Positions 39,307 through 51,166 of a DNA stretch of 64,000 nt are shown one piece after another. The DNA comes from Anticarsia gemmatalis (taxonomy: Eukaryota > Arthropoda > Insecta > Lepidoptera > Erebidae), in NCBI RefSeq assembly GCF_050436995.1, contig NC_134776.1, forward strand, positions 14,301,001 to 14,365,000, in the 5' to 3' direction. The notes beneath the pieces were generated by a model. The model did not search any database, was not told the DNA's origin, and saw nothing but the letters and a program-made list of their open reading frames with translations. The number at the start of each line of letters is the position of its first letter. Position 1 is the stretch's first letter. The translations under genes were made by a program, and so were the position numbers.

Positions 39307-42300
39307 ATGGCAAACATGTTAATAAGGACTAGTCGGTTAAAGTGTTATAGAGTTGCAATTATTGTAAGAGTGATACTATTCTTCGGAATACCCTCGGTAT
39401 ACTTTTTGCTCTCAAGTGAAGGGGATCCTGCAGATCGAGTTCATACGAATGCTGCGCTCCGAGGAGGTAAGATCTCAAATAAGCTGCTCTGGTATCTTGG
39501 TACTTGGTGACTTTTTTCTAACACTTGTCTTCTTTTATACAGATGGGGGCGCAGCATTCGTATCACGCAGGCTGCTTGGCGTCGTAGAAAATACACACAA
39601 GAACTGCACACATGCCGCGATATTGGAATTCCCACCCGATGGCCTCACCCGGACTCAAAGGCAACATGTGAGAATATTTCCTTGTTTTAATTATGCGTAT
39701 TAGGTCGTACTATTCATCTGTTGTTTAATTAGTGAACGGTTTTTCGCGATAATTTGTAAAAAACGATTTTTTCTTTCGATACCACGTGCTCGGACCCTCG
39801 GACCATACCCTGCCGCCATTAAAGAAGTCCCGCCATGGTTTAATAAGCTCTTAATTACTGGTTTCCTACTGCTTAACGCTGCGCGATACTGTTTTAATGC
39901 GGAATTTCGGTATTTAGAAACAGAAATACCAATCTACGATTATTGTTTTTCATGTTAACTGCAAATTGTAGTAATAAGCCAATCGACGTTTTGCATAATG
40001 CTGGAATGTTTCTAAAACGATTTTTTTGTTACAGGGATACATATTCATACACTGTGTACTGGCAATCTACTGTTTTATATTGCTAGGAAGTGTGTGCGAG
40101 CAGTATTTCGTGCCGGCCATCGAGATGATATGCGAACGTGAGTATTGATTGCTACAAAGTTGTTAATTAGTCAAAGATACCTCGTGCACATTACCGACGT
40201 TGTCGTATACTTGAAATAGACGGATACAGTAGTTTACAGAAGTAATTACGATTGTATTTTCTGTGTTTGTACTCGCGGTTTAATTATATCGGTTATTTAG
40301 GCGGTTTCGGCGTTAAATTCTCTTTTTTCTAGACCACGTGTCGCCACGTGCTTTCTAATACTTTTACTTTTTTGTAACTACCGCCTAGACTCATGGAAAC
40401 CTAATAGTAATAAAATATTTTGCACGATCTTTCTTATTTTCAATGCAGTCGTCCCGAAAACGCAAGGGATTTAGTTATAAAATAGTATAAAGCGAAATGT
40501 ATGTATAGTTAACTACCCTCATATTTTTATATTGTTACGGCGTGCGTCGCCAGCTATAAGAAAATGGCTGTCCCGACCGCTTCCTAGTATTTTACAATAT
40601 CGATACAGTAAATCTGCGACTATGCATCGTGTAGCAGTATTATTAATGGCACATGTGCTTAGGTTTAAATGCACGTTGCATGCACATGCACTTGCCGTAA
40701 GTTCTAATCTCTTAGACCTAATATTAGTAATCCGCCGATAACTTTCCCAAGCTTCATCGCGTCCGTTATTTGTATGAACTTTAAAGAAAATTACGCGATA
40801 AATAACTAGAATTCATTACTATATACGCGCATGGAGGTATTTGTTAAAATAAACGAAGGTGAAAATTTTGCCACGCGGTTACGCCCCTCGATTGTAAACC
40901 ACGTTTTTATAGAACCTTCTTACTTGCTATATTTATTTGATTTACAACTTGATAGTCTAGCATTAAGTAAAAAGCAAGTAATTACAAGTACATACAGAAA
41001 ATAAATTATTTAAACATCGCTCTGACATGTTTAGTGGCAGTAAACTTATAAAATCGAATTAACGCGTGTTTAGCGCGAAAAATTATGAAAAAGAGCTCAT
41101 AACAAAGTGCTTGTTATATTCGACAACGGTATTATGTCTGGCCGCTTCCTACGCGTGCGGTTGACACGGTAATTAAAGGTGAAAAACCTGATAATTATAA
41201 AAAAGTAAACGTTAATACATGAGCGCGGTCGGTTTTACATAATGATTCAAATGATTTCTACGTAAAATTTGAATTATATCTGGCTGGTCGGGTAGATTTG
41301 CATCGATATACCGACATTTAGTATGATAATAATTTACTCGTTGAAAGTAACTTTAAATAAGTGTCCATAAAACTATCTACACCTTTGAGACGTGGCGTAA
41401 AGAACACATTTTAGTACGATTACTAGAAAGCTATTTATTGTTTGCAATTTTATCTTTACGCATTTCTAGTTCGATGCATATCAATCAAATATTGTTCGGT
41501 GTTTGACAATTGCTCTGTTGTTGGTAGGCCTCGACATGGGGATGGACGTTGCAGGGGCGACGTTCATGGCCGCAGCCAGCTCCAGCCCGGAGCTGTTCAT
41601 CAACTGCGTGGGCACGTTCGTGACGGAGGGCGACCTCGGCGTCGGTGCCGTGGTGGGCTCGGCCGTGTTCAATGTGCTTGCCGTGCCTGCTTGCTGTGCC
41701 CTCGTTGCCGGCAAGGTATGTACCGTATTCGTTTCTATTATACACCAAAGGTTTGTCTGTAGCAGAGGATGATACGCCATAGTTTTCACTTTAGGGTAAT
41801 GCCGGCGTCCACGTTTTCCAACGTGATCGCATTTTGCTCTCAATAAAAATGTAAATTCAATTTTACTGACGTACACTAGGAAAAGATATCATGTCTTTTT
41901 TATAGCTTGGAATACAAAGACCATCAGAATCTTCCAGAAAGTCTCATAAACATGTTCTATTCACAGCAAATTTCAAAGAGTTAGAAATGGTAGTCTATCT
42001 CGCTATAAATTTGAATATCAGTACAATGAATTAGATTATTGTAATAAGTGGAAGTGTACAATTGAGCCTGATCATAGTGATCATGCCCGCGGCTTAGCCA
42101 CAATGTATTTGCGACTTAAACACTTAGCACAATATGAATATGGACCCCACTCGAGCGACGATTACATTATCTGTACATTTTCTACGCGTTCTAAACATTT
42201 ACAACCATTTTAATTTATTATAACGTTTCTTTGTTTTATATTCAGTGCATTTGACAGCTAACATTAATAATTGCAATTTTATTATTTGTTACCTGACGAC

Positions 42301-45300
42301 GTTCCTATTGTTTTATTAACGCCGAAAAAGTGAGCTAGTATGAAACATTCGCGACAACTGCTATTTATTATACTTTGCAGGAAAATCTATAGAGTTTACC
42401 GAATAGCTCCACTATTACAAGCGCTACAAACGTATCTATAAATCTATATAAATAATGTGGCCATTGAACTTGTTACTACGCGAGTTACCGTTTAATTAAT
42501 AGATAGTAGGCTTTATAGAAAAGTACTAAAGTGTAGGCCTACGTCAAACATTTTTATCTGTCGAGAAAGGCACTCATTGGAGAGATTTAGATACCTACTT
42601 ATCGCTCTTAAACTATTCAAGATGTATGACGTGTAGTACAATCTACACGTGTACATTTGTACTTATTGAAAAGAAGAATAAACGATAGTTAGATAAATCT
42701 GAGTGCTACACGCGTTTACTTAGTGCATGCACTTTATCCAATGATGTGATTAAATATGAGATGCTCTACTTAAGTCTACTTATCTCTAAGATGTTAATGA
42801 ACTGCATGCGGAGATGACACGTGAAAGAGAAGCGAATCGAAATTCAACAATTAATGCACTTACAATTGGCCAGTTATTATTTTTATTATGAGTAGCGATT
42901 AACCGACTATATTAATTTTTTATTTTTCTACATAACTGTCTTATAATATAGATACATGAAAATCGTAAATAGTGTTGCATGAAATGGGATAGTAATTTTC
43001 TTTTCTTAATTTGAAACAAGACCAAATAACTAGCTAACTTGCACTTCGTATATTTATTTTCAATTTGTCAATATCGGTCAAGAAACATATTTAAGATAAC
43101 TTACTTAGCAATTAAAACAATATATACCTACTCTCTTTCTATAGTATCATACCTATTATTTTAGGAACTATATAGCAGCTCGTGTAGATAGATCATAAGT
43201 CAGTATTTTTATAGGTACTATCGAACAAACTGAATCATGACCCACCATGTGCTCATTTTCTAAAACGCGTCTATATACGCGTAGGTCGAAATTGGCTTGA
43301 ACCTTTCGTTTCCTTGGTAATGAATTTGTTATCTGTCATTATTGCGACAAATCTTTGTGCGCCAATACAATAATGCTTTGCTACCGTTTTCAACAGGCTC
43401 CGTGGCGTAGTGGGTTGATGTTACGACTGCGACGCGTCAGGAGTGGGTTCGATACCCACTCAGGGCATGGTTTATTCGGCCATTATAGGAAATAATGTAA
43501 CTATAAAAATTAAATAATATAGGGTAACCAGCATAGTTATTACCCGGTTAAGGAATTGATACACAATTTTGGTCAATAGTGTCTTTATTTAGTAAAACAT
43601 TGACATAAACTCTATTATAAACGCAACTTAAATATTATTTCTAAAAGAACATCAGTCCTTTGTTTCAATAACTTTATACTAATTCAATATAAAATACTTA
43701 AAAACCATAAATACTAGCGAATACTGTTAATTCAAATGTGTTATCCTTAACAAATATTGCAACAAACTTTTACTTTTTCTTTTCGAACTACACGCCTGTC
43801 GCACAAACGTCGGACATGAGTTCTATAAATTAAAAATGTTACCAATATTCTAAAAATGACATATATCGCAATTAATTTGAACTGGTTACTTTAGAAATTA
43901 AAATAAAAGTATTATTCCTTAAAATTGGCAATCACTGTATGATGGGCAATGACTGTAATGGTTACCCTAATCGTTTCACAGATTTCTAAATGACGTGCTA
44001 TTTGATATTTGACACAAATAGGTTTTTTCGTAGTGAAAAGAGTTTAGACTATTTACATTCTACATTCAAATTAAGAGTGATTTATCGAAAACGTATCTAC
44101 GCACTGTAATAACAAAGGTCAAAGTTGTATGTAGTCGTAGATACATCATAACACAGTCGTATCCATGTTTAAAATGTCCTAAGTGCAACTTTGACGATAG
44201 AGACGAAATTCTTACTGTTTTGACGGTGTCAAGCGAATTATCGGCAAAATGGGTCATGAATCAGTTGGTTCGATAGTACATTAACGTAAATCGTTATTAC
44301 AATGTTGAAGTTTTCGTGTTAAGTGACTGGAATTCCGCGCGAGTGTAGTTGCATGTAATAACTTGGTATAAATACAACATTAATAAGAGTTTTTAGTGTA
44401 TTTCAATGATTTATTGTTATCGGTATATTCGCATGACTAGCCTAAAAGCTTCCGGACACGTAGCGAATTTAGTAATAGTATGAAACACCTGTGGTCCTGT
44501 ATTCTGTTGCAGTACATAATTTATCTCTGAAAAACGAGTCTTTTTTTTCTAGAGTATCGTTTATTGATATTGCCGACCGAACAATGGTCAGTTTTGTAAT
44601 TTATTTGAATGAAAATGTTTTCTTCTAAATATAACTACAGAGCTATGGTAAACTTTTTACAAAATTATACTCTGTATGTCGTTTTTTTACTAGGTATAAA
44701 TAGTCAGTTATTTTTCATTGTTACTCTTCAATAAGGTAATAGTTATCAGATATTCTCTATATGTCTTCTTATCATCATCTCAAATCTGTGCCTGAAATGC
44801 ATAAGGGAAACTGTAACGGCTCCATCAACATACATATGCCTACCTTTATCCAGATTAGGTTTATCCTGATTCGTGCTATCTTGTCTGTAAACCATTTATT
44901 TTTGTTAAACAAAACAAAACTTAACTTAGTACCTATCTAGTCAGTACATTTATGTATATGTAACAAAGGGCTGCAGCTCAATGTACGCTGTGCTAGGCAC
45001 AGCACTGATTTTCAGCTGCCCCCAACAATATATTAGTTTTAGTTTTTATTCTTCACAGAACTCGTCGTATGCAATCGGATATTGATGATCGCGTGTGATT
45101 ACAGGTAGTAGATCTGGACTGGTGGTCGGTGTCGAGAGATTGCGTGATGTACGCCGTGGCGGTAGTGGCGCTCATACTCACGATACTCGACGACGTGATT
45201 TACTGGCACGAAGCACTCCTGCTCGTACTCATGTACACTCTCTACATATTAGGTAAATTACCCTCACTAACTACTACTCATTAGTTCACGATACCCAACT

Positions 45301-48300
45301 ATAGCCAATGCTTTGTAATGGTAAACAATGAATAAATACACCTCGTTGTTTATGTGCGCGCTATTCTTCAGCGATATATTAATAGCGGCCGTTTCTGTTT
45401 TAATTTATGGGTCCGTTAAGCAATTAGTATTGTAGCATTATAAAAAGTGTTCCTAGTTCTGTTCAAACATAAATGACACTAACGGAAGAATTGGAACGCT
45501 AAATTGTTTCTATTATTTCAGCTATGGTATTCAACGGTCGCCTAGGATCCTTCTTCAGGAGTGGATGTTGTTCCATCAAAAAGCCAAAGGCGTACACGGA
45601 AATAACTCCACTGCTCGCAAAAGGTATGCAGTTCTTACTTTGTACGATGATTGAATAAAATTATATCAGCTACCCTTTTATTACTCTATTGCTGGCGCAG
45701 AACTGAGAATAAAGGAAATAAAACCGTACTCCACTACAATGGTCAATTGTGGTCCGTGTACTTTAAACGCGGTTCAGAAAACGTCTTACATCTTATGTTT
45801 TCATTTGTGTATTTTTTTCTTTGAAAGCTAGTAGACAACAGCGATATAAGTCTAAAATTATTATGATTTTGACTTAAATAAGTACGGTATAGCTAATATT
45901 GATAATTTACTAACTTAGATAAGGTCCACCCGCTGGACGCATCTCGCCACATGAGCCCCTCGGTGCAAGCCAACGACGTAGAAACAGGAATTGAAATGAA
46001 ACGTCACAACTCCACGGACTCAGGTAACAACATCGTGTCCATTCTTATTGTATTCTAATACACTGTATGTATCGTACAAACAAATCTTTCAACGACGTAT
46101 ATTGCACTTATTTGTCCACTTGCCGGTGACCCTGTGCCTTGTTGTGGCTCTGGAATATTGCAATTGAAATAGTATAAAACTCCAATGGAATGTCTTTGAG
46201 TAACGAGTAAACTTTTTAGTGATTAAGAATAGGGCCTTTGTATTTTGTCTACAACGTTGTCGTGTTCGAACTCAATTTATCATGATATTAATGGGCTGTA
46301 GTGAAATCTGGGCTTTCTTTCACACGTCTGATTTATATTTCGAAACGTGTAGTGGAACTAACTCTAAAAATCGTATATTCGTCTGCTTTACCGCAATTTT
46401 GAATACTATTAATCTAATTGATGGACGGTTTCATACCCTAACGATACGGTAATAAATTAATCTAATAATCGGATTACTACGACTTGAGTCAATAACTTAT
46501 ACATCACTGACACTGATGCGAAACTCGAAGACAGGTGATATCCCAAGAAAAAACAATTGCCATGTTTATCATTTTCCCGTCTAGTGTAATGATACTGATT
46601 GTTTTTTTATCCCAATGCTACCCAGAGTATTTCGAATTCGTATTTATTTAATTACATAAATACTTTTCTAAAATAGTCTGAGATACTTACTGCTAATCAT
46701 CTCATCATGTTTATTTAGTCTCTATAGAAACTTTCTTCGCCAACATCCTTATCTATCGCCAATCCGGAAAGTTCTAGTTCGACATTTGCTCTCTGAAAGT
46801 AATTTCCATGTAACCAATAAAATAACTAACACTATGAAATTGTAACACACAAAGTGAACACACAGAAATGCACGTTTCATTAGACATTTGATATTTCAGA
46901 CACAAGCGTTAGTTCTATATGGTCATGGCCGGATGACAAGACTACGATGTGTAAGAAGCTCATGTGGGTTGTGACCTGGCCCATCAGCCTGGTGCTGTGG
47001 ATGACCATCCCCGACTGCCGCAGACACCGTCACCTGTACCCGCTCACCTTCATCATGTGTATCACCTGGATTGGCGGAGTCTCATATCTTGTAGCTTGGA
47101 TGATCACTGTGTTAGGTAATTATCATTGTTGAGTTATGTCAGTTGTCACCAATATAATATATTTTCTCAGTGCACCTGATGATTTCGATAAATTCTCAAT
47201 AGCATTTTATTTAAACACGATTGTGATTTACAAATATTCCTGATTGTTTTGATAACTGGATACCTTGTTCACTTGTTCAGCAAGAAAAACAATATGTATA
47301 AATTGTCTAAAGTAACAATCCTGAAATCTTAGTGAATCGATTTTGTTAAGTCTTGCCTCCCTCACTAGGTAACTGAGTAAATCAAAGAAAATATTTGATA
47401 ACACTATACACACACACCTATCCAAATAAAATGTTTAAACTTACAGACTATTAATATTGTATTATTATTTGTAGGTGACACTCTAAACGTACCGGACAGT
47501 ATCACCGGGCTGACTATCCTCGCAGCAGGCACCAGTCTACCCGAAGCTGTGTCAAGCGTCTTAGTTACCGTACAAGGTACGTACTACTTCTAGGTTATTC
47601 ATTCTTTTACATTTTGTTGAAACATTTCTATTTTAAGGACATTGGTGTTTTTAAACCTAACTATTCCTAACCTTGCCCTAATACGACCTATTTTTATGGT
47701 AGTACTCCAAAAATGTTGAACACCATAATCTGGACCAAAAAATGTATCCAGATTATTCACGTCCATTAAAAGGGTTCTCAAAAATATTCTGAATACTTAG
47801 GTAAAATTAAAAAAAACTTTCTGTTCTCTATTGTTTAATGTTTGCTTTCAAATAGCTTGAAAAACTAACATTTGAATATAACATTAGTACACAACGTTCT
47901 TTATTCCGTTGTTTTCAAAATAAAGGCGCCGCAATCAAATAAAATATGTCTTCCTCGTTGCATTATGTGCGTGTTATATAGCGAGTAAGTGAACAAATCT
48001 TCATATTGGATCCGTATTTCTAGGCCACGGAACAATGGGTATCAGCAACTCTATCGGGTCAAATACATTTGACATCCTGCTGTGCTTGGGCCTTCCTTGG
48101 TTGATCAAGTCATTGGCGTATCCCACTGTGCCAGGCAATCATTGGGTAAGCTTCATAAATATCTAACTAATATTTGTATGTAATTCGAGACAGTAAAAAT
48201 GTCTTTAAAATGTTTTTTGAGACTTAACGACGTTCGTTTTTTGCAACTGGTTAATTTTTTTGTATTATACCTATTTAAAAGTATTTCTAGTATATGTATT

Positions 48301-48689
48301 TATAATTTTGAGCCACTTTTATTGCTGAATTATTGCGATTTTTTCCAACATTTAGTCTTTAAAGAATTTAATCAATTATGTGGTCACTTATTGTGTGTTT
48401 TATAGGTTGTTTGTTTTATAGAGAAAATCTTATGTTATTCTGTCATTATTACTAAGTATTTTATTCCCAATTGTAGGTGACCATCAATTCGAGTGGTTTA
48501 TCATACAGTGCAATATCGTTGCTGTCTACATTGTTCGCGCTATATGGCTGCCTTTTGCTGAATAAATTCCAGTTGGACTGGAGGATCGGCATCACCTGCG
48601 CTCTTATTTACCTAGGTTATTTAATCCTCGCAACACTCATCGAGTTAAACGTCTTCTTCATCGTTAACCCGCCCGTATGCCCACACTAA
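39307..48689 (+). CDS. K+-dependent Na+/Ca2+ exchanger, NCKX/SLC24 type (copy 2)
   Basis: Paralogue of the exchanger on the opposite strand. Exons: 39307-39466, 39543-39667, 40035-40137, 41528-41715, 45105-45252, 45522-45623, 45919-46023, 46900-47115, 47475-47576, 48024-48145, 48477-48689. This totals 528 codons with every phase consistent. The N-terminus has a hydrophobic stretch (VAIIVRVILFFGIPSVYFLL), a likely signal peptide or anchor. The alpha-1 repeat is DVAGATFMAAASSSPELF with EGDLGVGAVVGSAVFNVL. The alpha-2 repeat is ILAAGTSLPEAVSSVL with GISNSIGSNTFDILLCLG. The last exon gives the final two helices, ending NPPVCPH. The cytosolic loop is much shorter than in copy 1. The exons 188, 102 and 122 nt long match copy 1 exactly in length and phase. 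The Asn and Asp in GSNTFD, at the NCKX2 residues linked to K+ dependence, are kept. Confidence 0.93.
40138..41527. other. Intron 3 of exchanger copy 2
   Basis: AT-rich intron with no coding-like exon, repeat or RNA fold that I can support. Confidence 0.5.
43397..43515 (+). mobile_element. tRNA-derived SINE-like element
   Basis: The head has RNA polymerase III promoter boxes: A box TGGCGTAGTGGG at 43403-43414, and B box GGTTCGATACC inside a perfect T-arm hairpin (GTGGG, seven-base loop TTCGATA, CCCAC) at 43443-43459. The 5' half does not fold into a clean tRNA cloverleaf, so this is a SINE head rather than a working tRNA gene. An AT-rich body follows. Confidence 0.6.
43522..43967. mobile_element. 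Candidate 446-bp MITE with TA target duplication
   Basis: The terminal inverted repeats begin GGGTAACCA at 43522 and end TGGTTACCC at 43967. Over 24 bases the two ends match at about 18 positions, including an inner CCC. Each end is bordered by TA (43520-43521 and 43968-43969), the target duplication of Tc1/mariner-type elements. The interior is AT-rich without an open transposase frame, so it is non-autonomous. Confidence 0.55.
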
Positions 48690-50640
48690 ATAAACAGATC
48701 ATAAATATCTAATATATATATTATTTTTTTCGGATATGTTCAGCTGATTTAATTATAAGGCCATTGATTGGTTTAGATGTTATTAAGTACATAAATCATA
48801 CTTGTACTTAACCCCTAGCTTTATTGCATGGCTACGCAATCTAATTGTTAGTTTTAAGTTGTTAGTGTTAACTTTATAGTTTTAAGAAATAGGAAACAGT
48901 GAATAAGTAACATTATAGCTATCAGTCTAGTATAAGTAGTTGTTAGTTTATATTTGAAGCAATAACATAATATTTCTCGAATGTATCACTTCACTTCGTT
49001 CAGAACCACTATTATCAATGTCGTTTCAGCACGTTTTATTTTTGTAAGAGGAGAATATACTTACATACATAGGGTTGCCAGTGTCTTAGGTTTAAGTATT
49101 TGTTTAGGTTAAGAGCAGTTAGTGATTAAGGAATCATAAATATCTGATAGGTACCTAGAAATATTCGTGCAACATATTTCTTAATCTACAATATCCTGAA
49201 ACTGTCCCTATGCCGGGAGGGTTTACGAACCTTCCCCGCAATATTAAACTGTGTTCTTTGTAACGAGTTCTCTTAGAGACAGTCAGGCCCGCAGTCACTG
49301 GCGCGACACCACGTTAGAAGATTTGATGTAACACAACTAAACACTCCTCTAGCGTGCTGTCCTGTCCCGCCAATGGTTGCCAAGCCTATAAAGTCACATG
49401 TTCTATTCACAAATCTGCGGATAATGTGTACTTAAAATGAACTGATTGACTTTATTTACCCTAAAATACAACATGAATAAGGAATAGCTATTAATTTTGC
49501 ATCTTTGTCATGTATGTGGAGGATATCTTCATTAAGAAATATGCGTCACATAACAATATCTATACAATACTTACACGGTGTTTTTTTTAGTTTTAAGTAG
49601 TTAACATAAGCCGGTCTGGAAGTAAGACCAACACACCTTTGCTGGATCAATGAATTTGTCGTTTTTCTTTAGTTTAATATACACGCGAACCACTTGTTCA
49701 GTCAACTGGACTTGCGTATTTAGTATTATTATGTTATTAATTTAGGCGGCCTCACTAGCATCAAATATTAGTGAGGCTTCTTAGCGTTATTATACTTACT
49801 TATGTACTTAATTAGGAAGGTAAACTAAGTACCTAATGTTATAAGTTTTTTTTTGTTTTGCATGTTGCTTAGATATTAATTTGATCACATAATCATAATT
49901 ATTCTGTATTTTTCGTATTACAGTAGATAAGCTTTATATTCACTCTGAACTATATGAACTTGTAAAAAACTGTGCGAATTTTGTTGAATGAATACAAAAC
50001 TCGCTTTCCCTGATCTTTGTACTAGAGGCACATTAACAATGATCTTGTCGAGCGCTGAGAGCACGGCTCTAATAGGCACAATAAATAGTTATACCTATAC
50101 TTATACTTATACTTATGTTTGCATGAAATACAAAAGTATTCAATAAAAAAATAATATTAACATTGTCGTTTTAATATGAACCGTTCATGACGCCTTTCTT
50201 CTGTAGACCTGTCCAGAAACTGTAGAAGGTAACAAAAAAGTTAAAAATATAAATGTATAAAATAGTTTAATATTAACACAAAAACAACATTTTATATGGT
50301 AACAAAGAAGTAGGTCATCTACATTTTTCCGTCAATTAGTAGGTACTAATTTCATGGTAGGAAAAAATGTGTACTTATATGTAACATTTTAATGCTTGCA
50401 AATAAGTTTGTCTTAGTTTCTACAAAATTAAAAGCAAATACACATTGAAGAGCATTGTGACACAACCAGCTAAAGAAAAGTAGTCGATGGAAATCTAAAG
50501 TACAATAAAAAGCGATGACATAAGGCACATTGGAAAACAATTATTTTGTCATAACACATAAGACGTTCAACTTTTCCATTCCGACGCGTAAAAGTGTAAA
50601 AAAGAAGACAATACATAATCGGCATTTGTAATTAAAGCGC
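48690..50640. other. 3' region of exchanger copy 2 and convergent spacer
   Basis: Likely 3' UTR followed by spacer. AATAAA-type signals lie at 48688-48693 (overlapping the stop) and at 50142-50147. A short TTATAC tandem repeat runs through 50091-50115. A GC-rich hairpin lies at 49749-49777. No coding exon was seen. Confidence 0.5.
49749..49777. other. Perfect 9-bp hairpin
   Basis: GCCTCACTA at 49749-49757 and TAGTGAGGC at 49769-49777 pair perfectly around an 11-base loop, downstream of the exchanger stop codon. It could be a 3' UTR structure or chance. Confidence 0.4.
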
Positions 50641-50712
50641 ACACGCGAGTGTCGGCAGGCGGCACCGCTGCAGCGCGGCACACCGACACGACACGCATGC
50701 CTCGCGCACCAC

Positions 50713-50790
50713 CACTACTCACCGCGTACTCACCACGTACTCACCGCGTACTCACCACGTACTCACCTCGTACTCGCCTCGTATCTACTC
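50713..50790. repeat. 11-bp minisatellite
   Basis: About seven units of (A/G)CGTACTCACC, with the later copies diverged (TCGTACTCGCC, then TCGTATCTACTCC). On the minus strand each of the better units reads GGTGAGTACG, close to a consensus 5' splice site. It sits in a local GC-rich patch (50645-50850). Confidence 0.7.
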
Positions 50791-51166
50791 CACTCGCAAC
50801 ACAACACACACACCACACACGACACTACACGAGCCGTATGTGTGTTCTACCCGTCTCGTAATATGAACACGATAACATTAATGACGCTGGGAAACACGCC
50901 TTCCGTCTTGTTATTCTTATCGATGACAACAAACTATGTGCAGTTTGTTTAACTTTTAATTCATATACCCAGTAAACACCATTCTTCTACATACTAATTA
51001 CAATTCATAATAGAACATTATAATCTAGTGAAAATATAGTAAAGCTGACAATGTTTAGGACAAAGGTACTTAAAGCTATTTTAACAAACATTTTATCACT
51101 ACATAACAATTCTTAATGTACTCAATCTATTTGTATAAGTCACTCTAAAGTTATATTCTTGGATAC

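Larger units (their letters stand above)
41716..45104. other. Large intron of exchanger copy 2
   Basis: A 3.4-kb intron placed right after the alpha-1 exon. It contains a tRNA-derived SINE and a TA-flanked MITE side by side (43397-43967). The remainder is AT-rich with no exon-like segment. Confidence 0.55.

Noticed and set aside
43397..43470. Functional tRNA gene
   Set aside because: The T-arm and pol III boxes are good, but acceptor and anticodon stems do not form; better explained as a SINE head.
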